From Dyadobacter fanqingshengii (GTDB taxonomy: Bacteria > Bacteroidota > Bacteroidia > Cytophagales > Spirosomataceae), in contig NZ_CP098806.1 of assembly GCF_023822005.2 (NCBI RefSeq), positions 1,054,001-1,118,000 on the forward strand: 64,000 bases of DNA. The letters are read 5' to 3'. Positions within the stretch are counted from its first letter, which is position 1; each line of letters opens with the position of its first letter. Position numbers and translations under genes: made by a program. The notes below the pieces were generated by a model. The model was not told the origin of the DNA and did no database searches. It worked only from the letters and a program-made list of their open reading frames with translations. This document shows positions 35,459 through 43,853 of the stretch, one piece after another.

Positions 35459-36442
35459 ATGAAGAAAATACTGTTCGTACTAACGCTGGCTGTATTCAAT
35501 TTAATGCTTGTTCACGCGCAAAACAGCGAACCAGCACTTCGCGTTGATATCCCCATTGACTCGATACGCCTGAGCGACCCTTTTATTTTGGCAGACAAAA
35601 TCACCTCCACGTACTACATGACCGGAACAGGAGGGAGGTTATGGAAAAGCAAAGACCTTCGGAAATGGACAGGTCCATATAAAATCGCACAAACAGACCC
35701 TCAATCATGGATGGGGTCGAACCCGATGATATGGGCGGCGGAAATCCATTATTATAAAGGCAAATATTACTATTTCGCCACATTTACCAACAAAGCCATT
35801 CGGGTAGGAGACAACCTTGAACGCCGGGCCAGCCACGTGCTGGTCAGCGACAAACCCGACGGACCTTACGTGCCGATGAAGGACTCCGTTTATCTGCCCG
35901 CAGATAAATTGACATTGGATGCCACATTATGGACGGATACGGATGGTAAATCGTACATGATTTATTGCCATGAATGGTTGCAGAATGACAACGGAACGGT
36001 GGAAAAAATAGAGCTGAAACCCGATCTCAGCGGCACCATCGGAGGCGGAAAGATCCTGTTCCTGGCCAGCGATTCTCCGTGGAGCCGTGAGAAAGAAAAG
36101 GACGGTAAGGACCGCCCGAATAAAGTTACAGACGGCCCGTGGCTATTCCGCACGCAAACCGGGAAGCTGGGCATGCTCTGGACTAGCTGGATCTATGACG
36201 TATATACCCAGGGTGTTGCTTATTCCCAAAGCGGCACTTTGGATGGTCCATGGATACAGGAGAAGGAGCCAGTTAACGGTTCAAATTTTGGCCACGGAAT
36301 GCTTTTCCGCACATTTGACGGTAAGCTGCTCATGTCCATTCACAGTCATAAAAGCATTAATAACCGCACTGTGCGAATTCCTCATTTATTTGAAGTGGAT
36401 GATTCAGGGGATAAAATTGTGGTTGGGAAGGCATTTAATTGA
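35459..36442 (+). CDS. secreted glycoside hydrolase, family 43-like
   Basis: 327 aa from the ATG at 35459, which gives MKKILFVLTLAVFNLMLVHAQ as signal peptide; the longer frame adds 33 unlikely residues. A five-bladed propeller of GH43 type is indicated by IRLSDPFILADKITSTYYMTGTG (catalytic base Asp in SDPF), LDATLWTDTDGKSYMIYCHEW (pKa-tuning Asp) and a candidate acid Glu in IWAAEIHYYKGKYYYF. Such enzymes cleave arabinose, xylose or galactose side chains. There is no accessory domain. Not in an operon with transporters; it starts after the flavoprotein terminator. Confidence 0.88.
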   Translation: MKKILFVLTLAVFNLMLVHAQNSEPALRVDIPIDSIRLSDPFILADKITSTYYMTGTGGRLWKSKDLRKWTGPYKIAQTDPQSWMGSNPMIWAAEIHYYKGKYYYFATFTNKAIRVGDNLERRASHVLVSDKPDGPYVPMKDSVYLPADKLTLDATLWTDTDGKSYMIYCHEWLQNDNGTVEKIELKPDLSGTIGGGKILFLASDSPWSREKEKDGKDRPNKVTDGPWLFRTQTGKLGMLWTSWIYDVYTQGVAYSQSGTLDGPWIQEKEPVNGSNFGHGMLFRTFDGKLLMSIHSHKSINNRTVRIPHLFEVDDSGDKIVVGKAFN

Positions 36443-36444
36443 TT

Positions 36445-36474
36445 TTTGTAGAACTATTTTATGCTTTAATTTTG
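36445..36474 (+). promoter_or_regulatory. promoter of the DUF4468 gene
   Basis: TTTG (36445-36448), an 18-nt spacer and TAATTTTG (36467-36474) match the Bacteroidota -33/-7 consensus in full. The predicted leader to the ATG at 36530 is about 50 nt. Confidence 0.6.
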
Positions 36475-36529
36475 AAAGATTTTCTATAATTCTTAACATT
36501 ACTGATGATTAATCCTCCGTTACCAGGTA

Positions 36530-37153
36530 ATGAAACGCTTTTTATTCTCAACGACTTTAATTTTTTCGCTGCATTTGATTACACCCGGCTTTGCACAAAA
36601 GCCCGGCTTGCCTTATAACAGGTTCACAGGAGAAATCACGCAAACGCAAGTTGTAAAAACTGACCAGTCCAGAGACAAGGCTTTCAGTGCTATAAAAGCG
36701 TGGATATCCAAGACTTATCCCAATTATCGGGAAGTTGTGCGGGCCGAAGATATGAGTTCCGGCAGGATCATTATCCAGGACCGCGAACCCATTAATTCCA
36801 ATCGGTTCAAATCTTTCAGTTACCGCGTTACTATTGATGTAAAAGATGGGCATTACACCTGCACGATCAACAATGTTAAGACGCTAAGCCTTGGATCTGC
36901 TGCATACGCATCCGCAGATATGGATTTTTCAAACATGGGGATGTATGGGCAGGACATTGATGACATCAGCCGTCAAATTTCCATCACCAAAAACAAAAAG
37001 GCACTCGCCAAGCTCTATAAAAACCGTAGCGTTCTTAAATCGCTCCTATCGGATTACGACAAATCCCACTACAAGATGAGCGCACAATTCAATATGATCC
37101 AAACCGGCCTCCTCGAAGCAGTCTCAGGCACAAGCTCACTGGCAGCGTATTGA
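36530..37153 (+). CDS. DUF4468-like secreted protein
   Basis: 207 aa. Signal peptide MKRFLFSTTLIFSLHLITPGFAQ. Residues 30-120 (FTGEITQTQVVKTDQSRDKAFSAIKAWISKTYPNYREVV, then GRIIIQDREP and SYRVTIDVKDGHYTCTINNVK) match the DUF4468 pattern, a TBP-like fold found in many Bacteroidota exported proteins of unknown function. The C-terminal third is helical and less conserved. It has its own consensus promoter and no apparent operon partner. Confidence 0.85.
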   Translation: MKRFLFSTTLIFSLHLITPGFAQKPGLPYNRFTGEITQTQVVKTDQSRDKAFSAIKAWISKTYPNYREVVRAEDMSSGRIIIQDREPINSNRFKSFSYRVTIDVKDGHYTCTINNVKTLSLGSAAYASADMDFSNMGMYGQDIDDISRQISITKNKKALAKLYKNRSVLKSLLSDYDKSHYKMSAQFNMIQTGLLEAVSGTSSLAAY

Positions 37154-37372
37154 TTGTGTTATTGATATCAATTAAACCCCGTCAAGGCACAATCGTGAAC
37201 AGATACACTGTGAAGAGAACCAGGAGTGCGATGCCTTGCATGATGGTTGTGCGGCCGGTTCAAAGAGACAGCGCGACGGTGGAAAGTGAGAGGAGTGTTC
37301 CGGCGGGTTGAGGAAAAGTTCGATTCTTAATTGTCTCGTATGCTTAGATTTAATTACAACATGGACACTATC

Positions 37373-38371
37373 ATGCGAATAAAGGTCTTGCTTAACACGG
37401 TTTTTGCTGTCGCTGTTATGCTTGCCGCTGGTAAACCCGCAGTCGGACAAATTAAACCATCCGGCGCGGCAGACACCAGCTTTTCGGTGATGGGTTCGTA
37501 TCGCAGTGAAATCAGGCATCACCCGGACATTCGCATGGCAGATCCCACCATGCCCGCCTCTGTGAATGCAAGCCGTAATATTCCGTATCGGCAAAACCGG
37601 TCGGGCCGAAATTTGTTACTGGACATTTATCAACGAAAACAGAGACTACCGAAACCGGTGCCTGCAATCCTGATGGTCCATGGTGGTGGCTGGCGCTCGG
37701 GTGACCGCACACACAACACCACACTGGCACAACGACTCGCAGAAAAAGGCTTCATTACAATCACCGCAGATTATAGTTTATCAACGGAAGATTTATTTCC
37801 AGCGGCAGTTTATGACCTAAAAGCCGCCATTCGCTGGATCAGGGCACATGCGGGAGAGTATAACATCGACACATCCCGGATTGCCGTTCTTGGTTTTTCG
37901 GCAGGAGGGGAGCTGGCTGCGTTCATTGGCGCGACTAATGGGAACAAAAAATTTGAGGGTTCGGGAGAGCATATGGCATATTCCAGCGCCGTGCAGGCCG
38001 TGATTGACATTGACGGCATTCTCGCATTCATACATCCGGAATCTGGCGAGGGTGATGAATCAAAATCAATTTCCGCCGCGACATATTGGTTTGGTTATCC
38101 TAAAAGCGAACGGGCTGAGCTTTGGAACGATGGTTCTCCTATTACGCATGTGAGCAGTAAGTCGCCGCCTTATTTGTTCATTAACAGCTCGGTAAGCCGC
38201 ATGCATGCGGGCAGGGAAGATTTTATCAAAAAGCTGAATGGCTTTAACATTTACAGTGAGGTGAAAACATTTTCCGACGCGCCGCATACATTCATGTTTT
38301 TTGATCCCTGGTTTAACCCAACGCTGAAATCAATTGACGATTTCATGAGTCGTATCTTTCCCGCCAAATGA
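37373..38371 (+). CDS. secreted alpha/beta hydrolase (esterase/lipase-like)
   Basis: 332 aa from the ATG at 37373, which opens a signal peptide (MRIKVLLNTVFAVAVMLAAG...); ATGs at 37340 and 37361 and a TTG at 37331 are in frame and possible. The fold is the BD-FAE/hormone-sensitive-lipase type: NLLLDIYQRK, oxyanion motif MVHGGGWRSGD, nucleophile elbow VLGFSAGGELAA, and the catalytic His in DAPHTFMFFDPWF. It should hydrolyse carboxyl esters, perhaps acetyl or feruloyl groups on plant glycans, outside the cytoplasm. Single gene. Confidence 0.88.
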   Translation: MRIKVLLNTVFAVAVMLAAGKPAVGQIKPSGAADTSFSVMGSYRSEIRHHPDIRMADPTMPASVNASRNIPYRQNRSGRNLLLDIYQRKQRLPKPVPAILMVHGGGWRSGDRTHNTTLAQRLAEKGFITITADYSLSTEDLFPAAVYDLKAAIRWIRAHAGEYNIDTSRIAVLGFSAGGELAAFIGATNGNKKFEGSGEHMAYSSAVQAVIDIDGILAFIHPESGEGDESKSISAATYWFGYPKSERAELWNDGSPITHVSSKSPPYLFINSSVSRMHAGREDFIKKLNGFNIYSEVKTFSDAPHTFMFFDPWFNPTLKSIDDFMSRIFPAK

Positions 38372-38489
38372 GCAAAGAAATCGCAGCAGCGTTTCCAAGT
38401 CATTCCGATGGCTGATTAGCATGATTCTTTTAAGTTCGCTGACTAATCCTGCTAGTTAGGCGCGCGGATTGGAAACAGGAACATCAAAA

Positions 38490-40010
38490 ATGAGTTTGAC
38501 AAATATTACGATTATCGGCGGCGGAGCCTGTGGCATATCAGCATTTATAGAGCTTTTTCTTCAATTGCGCATCGCAAAAAGTCACCAAAAAGTCAGCATT
38601 ACCATCATTGAGGAGAACCCGGAAATCGGGAAAGGACTTGCTTTCGGGACCAAGCAACCGGGTCATATTCTCAACACCCAGGCCGATTTAATGGGAATCC
38701 ATTTTACAGAACCCCAGCATTTCAGCGACTGGCTCATTGAGCATGATGCACGCATTGGTCATGAAGTTGTTGATAATCAAGGTGAAAATAAAGCATTTAC
38801 GACCCGGCGACTGTACGGGGATTATCTGAAAGAGCAGTTTGAACATTATTTTGAGCTGGCGAAAAAAGAAGGCATGGCTGTGGAGGTCATCCGCGCAAGC
38901 GCCATCAAAGTAACCAAGCTGAAATCCGGGTTCAATGTGCATTTGTCGGGAAGCAGGAAGCATTCATGCGACTTTATGCTGCTGGCGCCAGGGACGCCGG
39001 TTGCCAATAATTATCCGCATCTGGATAAAAAGAAAAACTATTTCGGCTCTCCCTGGCCATCGACGCCCATTCTGGACAACATTCCTAAAAATGCAGATGT
39101 CGCCATTTTGGGTTCCAGCCTGAGCGCAGTTGATGCTTTAATGACTTTGGCCGATAATGGTTACAAAGGAAAAATCACCTGCTATTCTCCCGACGGACTG
39201 ATGCCCCGCGTGCAGCCCGAAGAGCAGCAAATGATCAAATGCCAGTTCCTGACGCTGAAAAAGCTGCACGAAATCCAGCGGAATGAGCTGCGAAATCCAA
39301 CAATAAAAGAAATATTCCGGCTTTTTATGCAGGAAGCTGAGGCCTTTGCTGGTAAAAAAATCGATTGGAAGGCAACGACAAGAATCGGAAAGCCGGCGGA
39401 TCAGCTTCTTAAAGAAGACATTGAAATCGCAAAAAACGGCGGTGATGCACTCACCAACATTCCTTATTCGCTTCGGTATGAGAGTTCGGAAATGTGGAAA
39501 TGGCTGGACGAATCGGAAAAGCTGAAATTCAAGAAATGGCTGGGCGCACACTGGGCCGTAAGCCGTCATTGTATGCCGCTCGTGAATGCGGAAAGGGTTA
39601 ATCAGCTTTTTGAGACCCAACAACTACGCATTGTCCCGGGTTTGAAGAAGGTGGTTTTCGACGAGACCAGGAAAGGATTTGTGCTAACCTGTGAGGAAGG
39701 GCAGGAATCGGTCGAAAAATACGTCATTAACGCCACGGGCCCGGCTTCGGCGGTCAAAATGATGAAGTCGGAGCTGATGCAGAACCTGGCTAAGGCAAAC
39801 TTGATCGAACCGGAAGATGCAGGTGGGATCAAGATCAATACCGAGACAATGCAGGTGATCACCGGCAAAAAGGCTTATCCCAATTTCTACGCAGTCGGGC
39901 ACATTACAAATGGTCTGCTGCTGGACGTGAATGCGGTTTGGTTTAATGTTAAAATGATCGGCAATTTATCTCGTCACCTTATCAGCCAGATCATTGGAAA
40001 CCCTTCTTAA
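38490..40010 (+). CDS. FAD/NAD(P)-binding protein (Pyr_redox_9-like)
   Basis: 506 aa from the ATG at 38490. NITIIGGGACGISAFIELF is the FAD-binding motif, and NPEIGKGLAFGTKQPGHILNTQADLMGI is the signature of the FAD-NAD(P)-binding family (PF13454-like). VAILGSSLSAVDALMTL is the second nucleotide motif and FYAVGHITNGLLLDVNAVWFN the closing FAD segment. The family includes enzymes such as hydroxyacyl-CoA-linked and N-hydroxylating relatives, but the substrate is unknown. The stop overlaps the start of the AEC transporter by 17 nt, so the two genes are translationally linked. Confidence 0.87.
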   Translation: MSLTNITIIGGGACGISAFIELFLQLRIAKSHQKVSITIIEENPEIGKGLAFGTKQPGHILNTQADLMGIHFTEPQHFSDWLIEHDARIGHEVVDNQGENKAFTTRRLYGDYLKEQFEHYFELAKKEGMAVEVIRASAIKVTKLKSGFNVHLSGSRKHSCDFMLLAPGTPVANNYPHLDKKKNYFGSPWPSTPILDNIPKNADVAILGSSLSAVDALMTLADNGYKGKITCYSPDGLMPRVQPEEQQMIKCQFLTLKKLHEIQRNELRNPTIKEIFRLFMQEAEAFAGKKIDWKATTRIGKPADQLLKEDIEIAKNGGDALTNIPYSLRYESSEMWKWLDESEKLKFKKWLGAHWAVSRHCMPLVNAERVNQLFETQQLRIVPGLKKVVFDETRKGFVLTCEEGQESVEKYVINATGPASAVKMMKSELMQNLAKANLIEPEDAGGIKINTETMQVITGKKAYPNFYAVGHITNGLLLDVNAVWFNVKMIGNLSRHLISQIIGNPS

Positions 40011-40908
40011 ACTTTACGGGGAGCTGCTGCCCGTCATGGCATTCATACCCGCCGGCTATTTAATCGCCAGGAAATTCAATTTCAACTCCGGTTACATCAG
40101 CAAGCCATTGATCAATGTGCTCTTGCCTTTGCTTGTTTTCACCAACATGCTCGACGCGGAGGCTTCCAAGCTGGTCGTATTGCCCATTTTGACGTTTCTG
40201 CTCGCATTAGGGATGAATTTTGCGGCCAAAATGATACAGAATAAACTGGCTTCTGAAACTGACCCTTTGCTACTACGCAGCTCCTTTTCATTTTTTAACG
40301 TGGCTTTTTTCGGCATCCCAACGGTTACTGCGCTTTTTGGCGAAGACAAAGTGAATGTCTTGATCTGCATTTATCTGGGCTCCGCGCTGTATGGTGATAC
40401 AATTGGTTATTTTCAAATTGCTAAGACCAAATATCCGACCGGAAAAGCATTAAAGGAAATGCTGAGCATTCCTTTTCTCTATGTTTTCATGGCAGGAATC
40501 ATCTGTAAAATTGCCGGGTTGGAAACCCCGGAATTTGTCAAACCTGTCCTCAATGTTGTCAGCTTTGCCGTATCAGCAGCCGGAATGATGATTGTCGGTT
40601 TTCAATTGGCCGATGTCGATTTTAAGCATATTAAGATTCCGTATTTTTCCAAATTACTTGGCTTCCGCACGCTCGCAGCCGTGGTTATACTTTCCGTTGT
40701 TGCATTTGCAGCTTCTTTTATCGCGAAGGATTTGGAAGCGGAAGATTATAAAATGCTGGCCCTGGTTCCGCTTTTCCCGATTGCTGCAAATGTTACCGTA
40801 TTTGCGGCCTTCCTCAAAGCGGATGAAGAGCAGTCTTCGATCCTGGTCTTTTTATCCATGTTGCTTTCGGTTGTACTCGTTTCGATAGCAACATTTTTCC
40901 TGCAATAG
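39994..40908 (+). CDS. AEC-family (auxin efflux carrier) transporter
   Basis: 304 aa from a TTG at 39994. The next ATG (40036) would remove half of the first helix (ETLLKLYGELLPVMAFIPAGYLIA), so TTG is preferred. Ten hydrophobic segments in two sets of five match the AEC/bile-acid-symporter fold, with YISKPLINVLLPLLVFTNML as the first conserved block. Members carry organic anions such as malate or amino acids. The overlap with the FAD/NAD(P) protein gene suggests it moves the substrate or product of that enzyme. Confidence 0.88.
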   Translation: METLLKLYGELLPVMAFIPAGYLIARKFNFNSGYISKPLINVLLPLLVFTNMLDAEASKLVVLPILTFLLALGMNFAAKMIQNKLASETDPLLLRSSFSFFNVAFFGIPTVTALFGEDKVNVLICIYLGSALYGDTIGYFQIAKTKYPTGKALKEMLSIPFLYVFMAGIICKIAGLETPEFVKPVLNVVSFAVSAAGMMIVGFQLADVDFKHIKIPYFSKLLGFRTLAAVVILSVVAFAASFIAKDLEAEDYKMLALVPLFPIAANVTVFAAFLKADEEQSSILVFLSMLLSVVLVSIATFFLQ

Positions 40909-40980
40909 CAGGAAATGAAGGAGAGTTTTCAATGAGAACGCATAAACGAAACGCGAATTTACAATAATCTTACTGCCATG

Positions 40981-42255
40981 TTATGCTTGTGCATTAGGCT
41001 CCTGTTTTGACTGAAAACGGATTCTGACGAGCGTTCCGGTTGCTGGCTTGCTTTCAATATCCATGGTTGCTTTCATGAGTTCGCATATTTTTTTAACAAT
41101 GAAAAGCCCGAGTCCTTCGCTTTCTTTCAAGTGGTCATTCTTGTCAGGAGAAGATGGTGGTGGCGTTTCTGTCTGCAACTGGCTGTGAATGGCTGTCGTG
41201 TGGGAAGCGGGTTTGAGCTGTTCTGCAAACAGTGCAGCAGGAGTGTTTTCCTGGAAGCCAGGGCCCGTATCTTGTATGCTCAAAACCCATCGTGCTTCGT
41301 TCTCATTTGCCCAGCTAATGTATATGCCACCCTTTTCGGTGTATTTCAATGCATTATAAAGCAGGTTCTGCAATATGCGCTGTATCTGGACTCTGTCACT
41401 CGCTATTTCCAGCTTTTGCGGACCATCGGCAGTTAGCGTCAGTTTCCGCATTTCGGCGACGGGTCGCGCATTTTCCATCGTTTCCCTGATCAACGCACTG
41501 ACATCAAAGCGCTTGATATCCAACGTTTCCTGACCTGCTTCCATACGTGCGTAGTCAGTCAGTTGCAGGAGCATATCGCGCACTGAGGTCAGATTGCGGT
41601 TGATAATGGTCATCAGTTCGGATCGTTCCTCCTCGGAAGAAGGTGTCTGCGAAAGTTGAGAAGCCATTAACATGACACTGAAACTAGACCGCAGGTCGTG
41701 CGAACTGTGCCTCAGATGTTCATTTCTTTTTTTGCCCATCTGATGCAGCTGTTCCAGCGCAGTTTGCAGGCTGGCAGCCTGTTCCGCTGCCGCTGTTTGC
41801 CGGAGCTCGTTGTAGGAAATAACACTCCCACGGCTGGCTTCTGAGTACATCCGGTTGAGCTCGCGATAGATATGTGAAGCGTTTTCCGTATTCAGTTTCG
41901 TATAATCCGGATCAAAAATGGCCACCTCAGCAATCAGGATCGCGAAAAGGTGTTCCAGCTCGATCACCAGATCGCTCAACGAATAACCACTTTGCCAGCG
42001 GTGCAGCCCGTGCTGGCTGGAAATCACGACCGGGTCGTAGGATGGTTTTGTTAACGTCAGGCGCTGGTCTAAAATGTCCAGCAATAACGGGACCTGATCG
42101 TTGAATTCTTCTCTTGAAAAACTGCTTTTACTGCTAAGCGTGGGATCTGCATCGCATCTCTCACGCCATTTGTTAAGCAGCACTTCCCTGCGTGTGCGTA
42201 GAAAAGCGGCCATTTCTCCGGCCTGGGTAAGTTTTTCAGCTTTACGTTTCGCCAT
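40981..42255 (-). CDS. cytosolic sensor histidine kinase with RsbRD-like N-terminus (orphan)
   Basis: 424 aa, no membrane segment. Residues 10-155 are helical (MAAFLRTRREVLLNKWRERCDADP...) and resemble the RsbRD N-terminal domain; this is a judgement by eye. Then comes a HisKA helix with HDLRSSFSVMLMASQL, N-box ILQNLLYNALKYTEKG, DTGPGF and GLGLFIVKKICELM, all intact. About 30 residues between DTGPGF and the G2 box are low-complexity and polar. No response regulator is near. It is about 100 bp downstream of the Rnk-like gene, possibly one transcript. Confidence 0.88.
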   Translation of the reverse strand: MAKRKAEKLTQAGEMAAFLRTRREVLLNKWRERCDADPTLSSKSSFSREEFNDQVPLLLDILDQRLTLTKPSYDPVVISSQHGLHRWQSGYSLSDLVIELEHLFAILIAEVAIFDPDYTKLNTENASHIYRELNRMYSEASRGSVISYNELRQTAAAEQAASLQTALEQLHQMGKKRNEHLRHSSHDLRSSFSVMLMASQLSQTPSSEEERSELMTIINRNLTSVRDMLLQLTDYARMEAGQETLDIKRFDVSALIRETMENARPVAEMRKLTLTADGPQKLEIASDRVQIQRILQNLLYNALKYTEKGGIYISWANENEARWVLSIQDTGPGFQENTPAALFAEQLKPASHTTAIHSQLQTETPPPSSPDKNDHLKESEGLGLFIVKKICELMKATMDIESKPATGTLVRIRFQSKQEPNAQA

Positions 42256-42356
42256 ATTCGGTAGTTATGTGTCAAAAAAAGGCTTTCAAACCTTTCTGCA
42301 AATACCATACCGGTCCGGATAGCGCGTTGCAACCACAAACGGGTTGCGCGGCTTGT

Positions 42357-42749
42357 TCATCCGGTTTGCCTTACGTCCAGAACCTGGAATTTCTTCATGC
42401 CGGCAGGCATTTTCCATTCCACCGTTTCGCCCTTGCAAAGCCCTATCAGCGCTGCGCCCATGGGTGTCAGGACGGAGATTTTCTTCTGCTTGATATCTGC
42501 AAGAGCAGGCATAACAATAGAAAACTCCATTTCTTTATTAGTTGTCAACTCCCTGACTTTCACCTCGGAATTTAAACGAATGCTGTCGGGCGGTAATTCG
42601 TCGTTTTCCACCACTATCGCGCGGTTCAGTTCGTAGGAAAGTGACATTTCGTTTGCGTTGGTGCTGCTGAAATTTTCGGCAAATTGCTTTAACATGCGAA
42701 AATCGTCTTCACCCAGTATCACGTGATTTCTTTGTGTATTCATGATCAT
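42357..42749 (-). CDS. GreA/GreB-family protein, Rnk-like
   Basis: 130 aa; the start is the ATG at 42749 or the one at 42743. The protein has a short N-terminal helical part, then a GreA/GreB C-terminal domain: NSEVKVRELTTNKEMEFSIVMPALADIKQKKISVLTPMGAALIGLCKGETVEWKMP. The N-terminal coiled coil is much shorter than in GreA, as in Rnk (regulator of nucleoside diphosphate kinase), which binds RNA polymerase without cleavage activity. It lies between a DUF932-like gene and a histidine kinase on the same strand. Confidence 0.87.
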   Translation of the reverse strand: MIMNTQRNHVILGEDDFRMLKQFAENFSSTNANEMSLSYELNRAIVVENDELPPDSIRLNSEVKVRELTTNKEMEFSIVMPALADIKQKKISVLTPMGAALIGLCKGETVEWKMPAGMKKFQVLDVRQTG

Positions 42750-42798
42750 TAAATTAAAAGTTAAAATCGCATTGCCTTATAGCATCGCGAACCGGCCC

Positions 42799-43749
42799 TT
42801 ATGCGAAAGAGCTGGCAGCCAGTTGGTGAAAAACCCGTTCGTCCAACTTGTAGCGGTCATTTAAAGTAAGGCTGCTCCGTGCATTAAAAAGCGCATGGTT
42901 TACCGCATTGTACATGAGCCAGTAGGAGGGGCTGGCCCCTAAAATCCGTTCTTCCAACCGGAGCCTTTCCTGCGCCTGCTTAGCCAATTGAACGGGAATC
43001 GGCAATTTTCTGAGCATTCCCTCATCCGCCTTCGTCATGGTGCGCTGCTGCAAATGTTCGTAAATAGTTGCCGTCAGCGTGGGACGTGCCTTTTTTTGCC
43101 CAACAAGCATTTCATATAGCTGCGACTGGAAAAGCTCCGGTGTCAGGCGGCTGTGGTGGATTTTACGCAATTCCTGTGTACCCTTAACAGGTTGCTTTTT
43201 GTCCTTTGTTTTAGGTTTATCTTCCAGCCAATGTTGATAGTCTGGAAGTTTTCCAAAGGAATCGGCCCAGCCCATGAGGCCATTCTGGCAAATGGCCCGG
43301 TACATGCTTGTCCCTGGCTTATTGCCTTCGCTCGCCATGGTTGTAAACGTCTGTCCCTGAATGGTTAGCGGCGTTTTGCCATTGTAACTGTTGGTCAGGA
43401 TCATGCTGCGCTGCAAACTTTCACTTCCGATAGAAAACCCATCCGAAAGGATAATGCTGATGCTAAATTCGCCTGTGCTCGTGTGTTTTATCTGCACCGT
43501 ATAATTTTCCCCAAACACCTTGTCGATCACTTCACGGATCCAGACATTTGGAATAATGGCATAATCCGCACTTTGAATCCCGAAAATCGTCTTTCTGCCC
43601 CGCAAGGGCTCGCCCACGATAAGTTGCTGGCGATCCGTTGCAATAATGTCGTAATCCGGCAAAAGATCGGTCAGCCAAACAGGATTAACAGGATAACAGA
43701 TGTCATCCCAGTCGTTTGTTAAAACCGGTTGCGCACTAATATAAGTCAT
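42799..43749 (-). CDS. DUF932-like (phage/plasmid-type) protein
   Basis: 316 aa, soluble. The N-terminal half is beta-rich (LIVGEPLRGRKTIFGIQSADYAIIPN; EFSISIILSDGFSIGSES) and contains YRAICQNGLMGW, which resembles the C-T-N-G-L block of DUF932 proteins. A lysine-rich linker (about residues 180-195) precedes a helical C-terminus with NDRYKLDERVFHQLAAS. DUF932 proteins are frequent on phages and plasmids and have no settled function. No other phage gene is near. The promoter is overlapped by palindromes at 43765-43785. Confidence 0.7.
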   Translation of the reverse strand: MTYISAQPVLTNDWDDICYPVNPVWLTDLLPDYDIIATDRQQLIVGEPLRGRKTIFGIQSADYAIIPNVWIREVIDKVFGENYTVQIKHTSTGEFSISIILSDGFSIGSESLQRSMILTNSYNGKTPLTIQGQTFTTMASEGNKPGTSMYRAICQNGLMGWADSFGKLPDYQHWLEDKPKTKDKKQPVKGTQELRKIHHSRLTPELFQSQLYEMLVGQKKARPTLTATIYEHLQQRTMTKADEGMLRKLPIPVQLAKQAQERLRLEERILGASPSYWLMYNAVNHALFNARSSLTLNDRYKLDERVFHQLAASSFA

Positions 43750-43764
43750 CGCTCATTTTTATTT

Positions 43765-43804
43765 TTACAGCTGTAAATTTACAGCCATATTAAATCAAAA
43801 CAAA
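43765..43804 (-). promoter_or_regulatory. promoter overlapped by two interlocked palindromes
   Basis: TTACAGCTGTAA (43765-43776) and GCTGTAAATTTACAGC (43770-43785) are both perfect and share bases, giving three alternating TTACAG half-sites. On the minus strand TTTG (43804-43801), 19 nt and TAAATTTA (43781-43774) form a near-consensus promoter whose -7 box lies in the second palindrome. A repressor bound here would block the gene at 42799-43749. Confidence 0.55.
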
Positions 43805-43853
43805 ATCCGAGCAGTTTAATTGCGTTAACCTTGTTTTTTTTGGAATTAATAAT

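Noticed and set aside
40896..40915. Hairpin TTTCCTGC/GCAGGAAA at the end of the AEC gene
   Set aside because: It has no T run on either strand and overlaps the stop codon; a terminator role is not supported.
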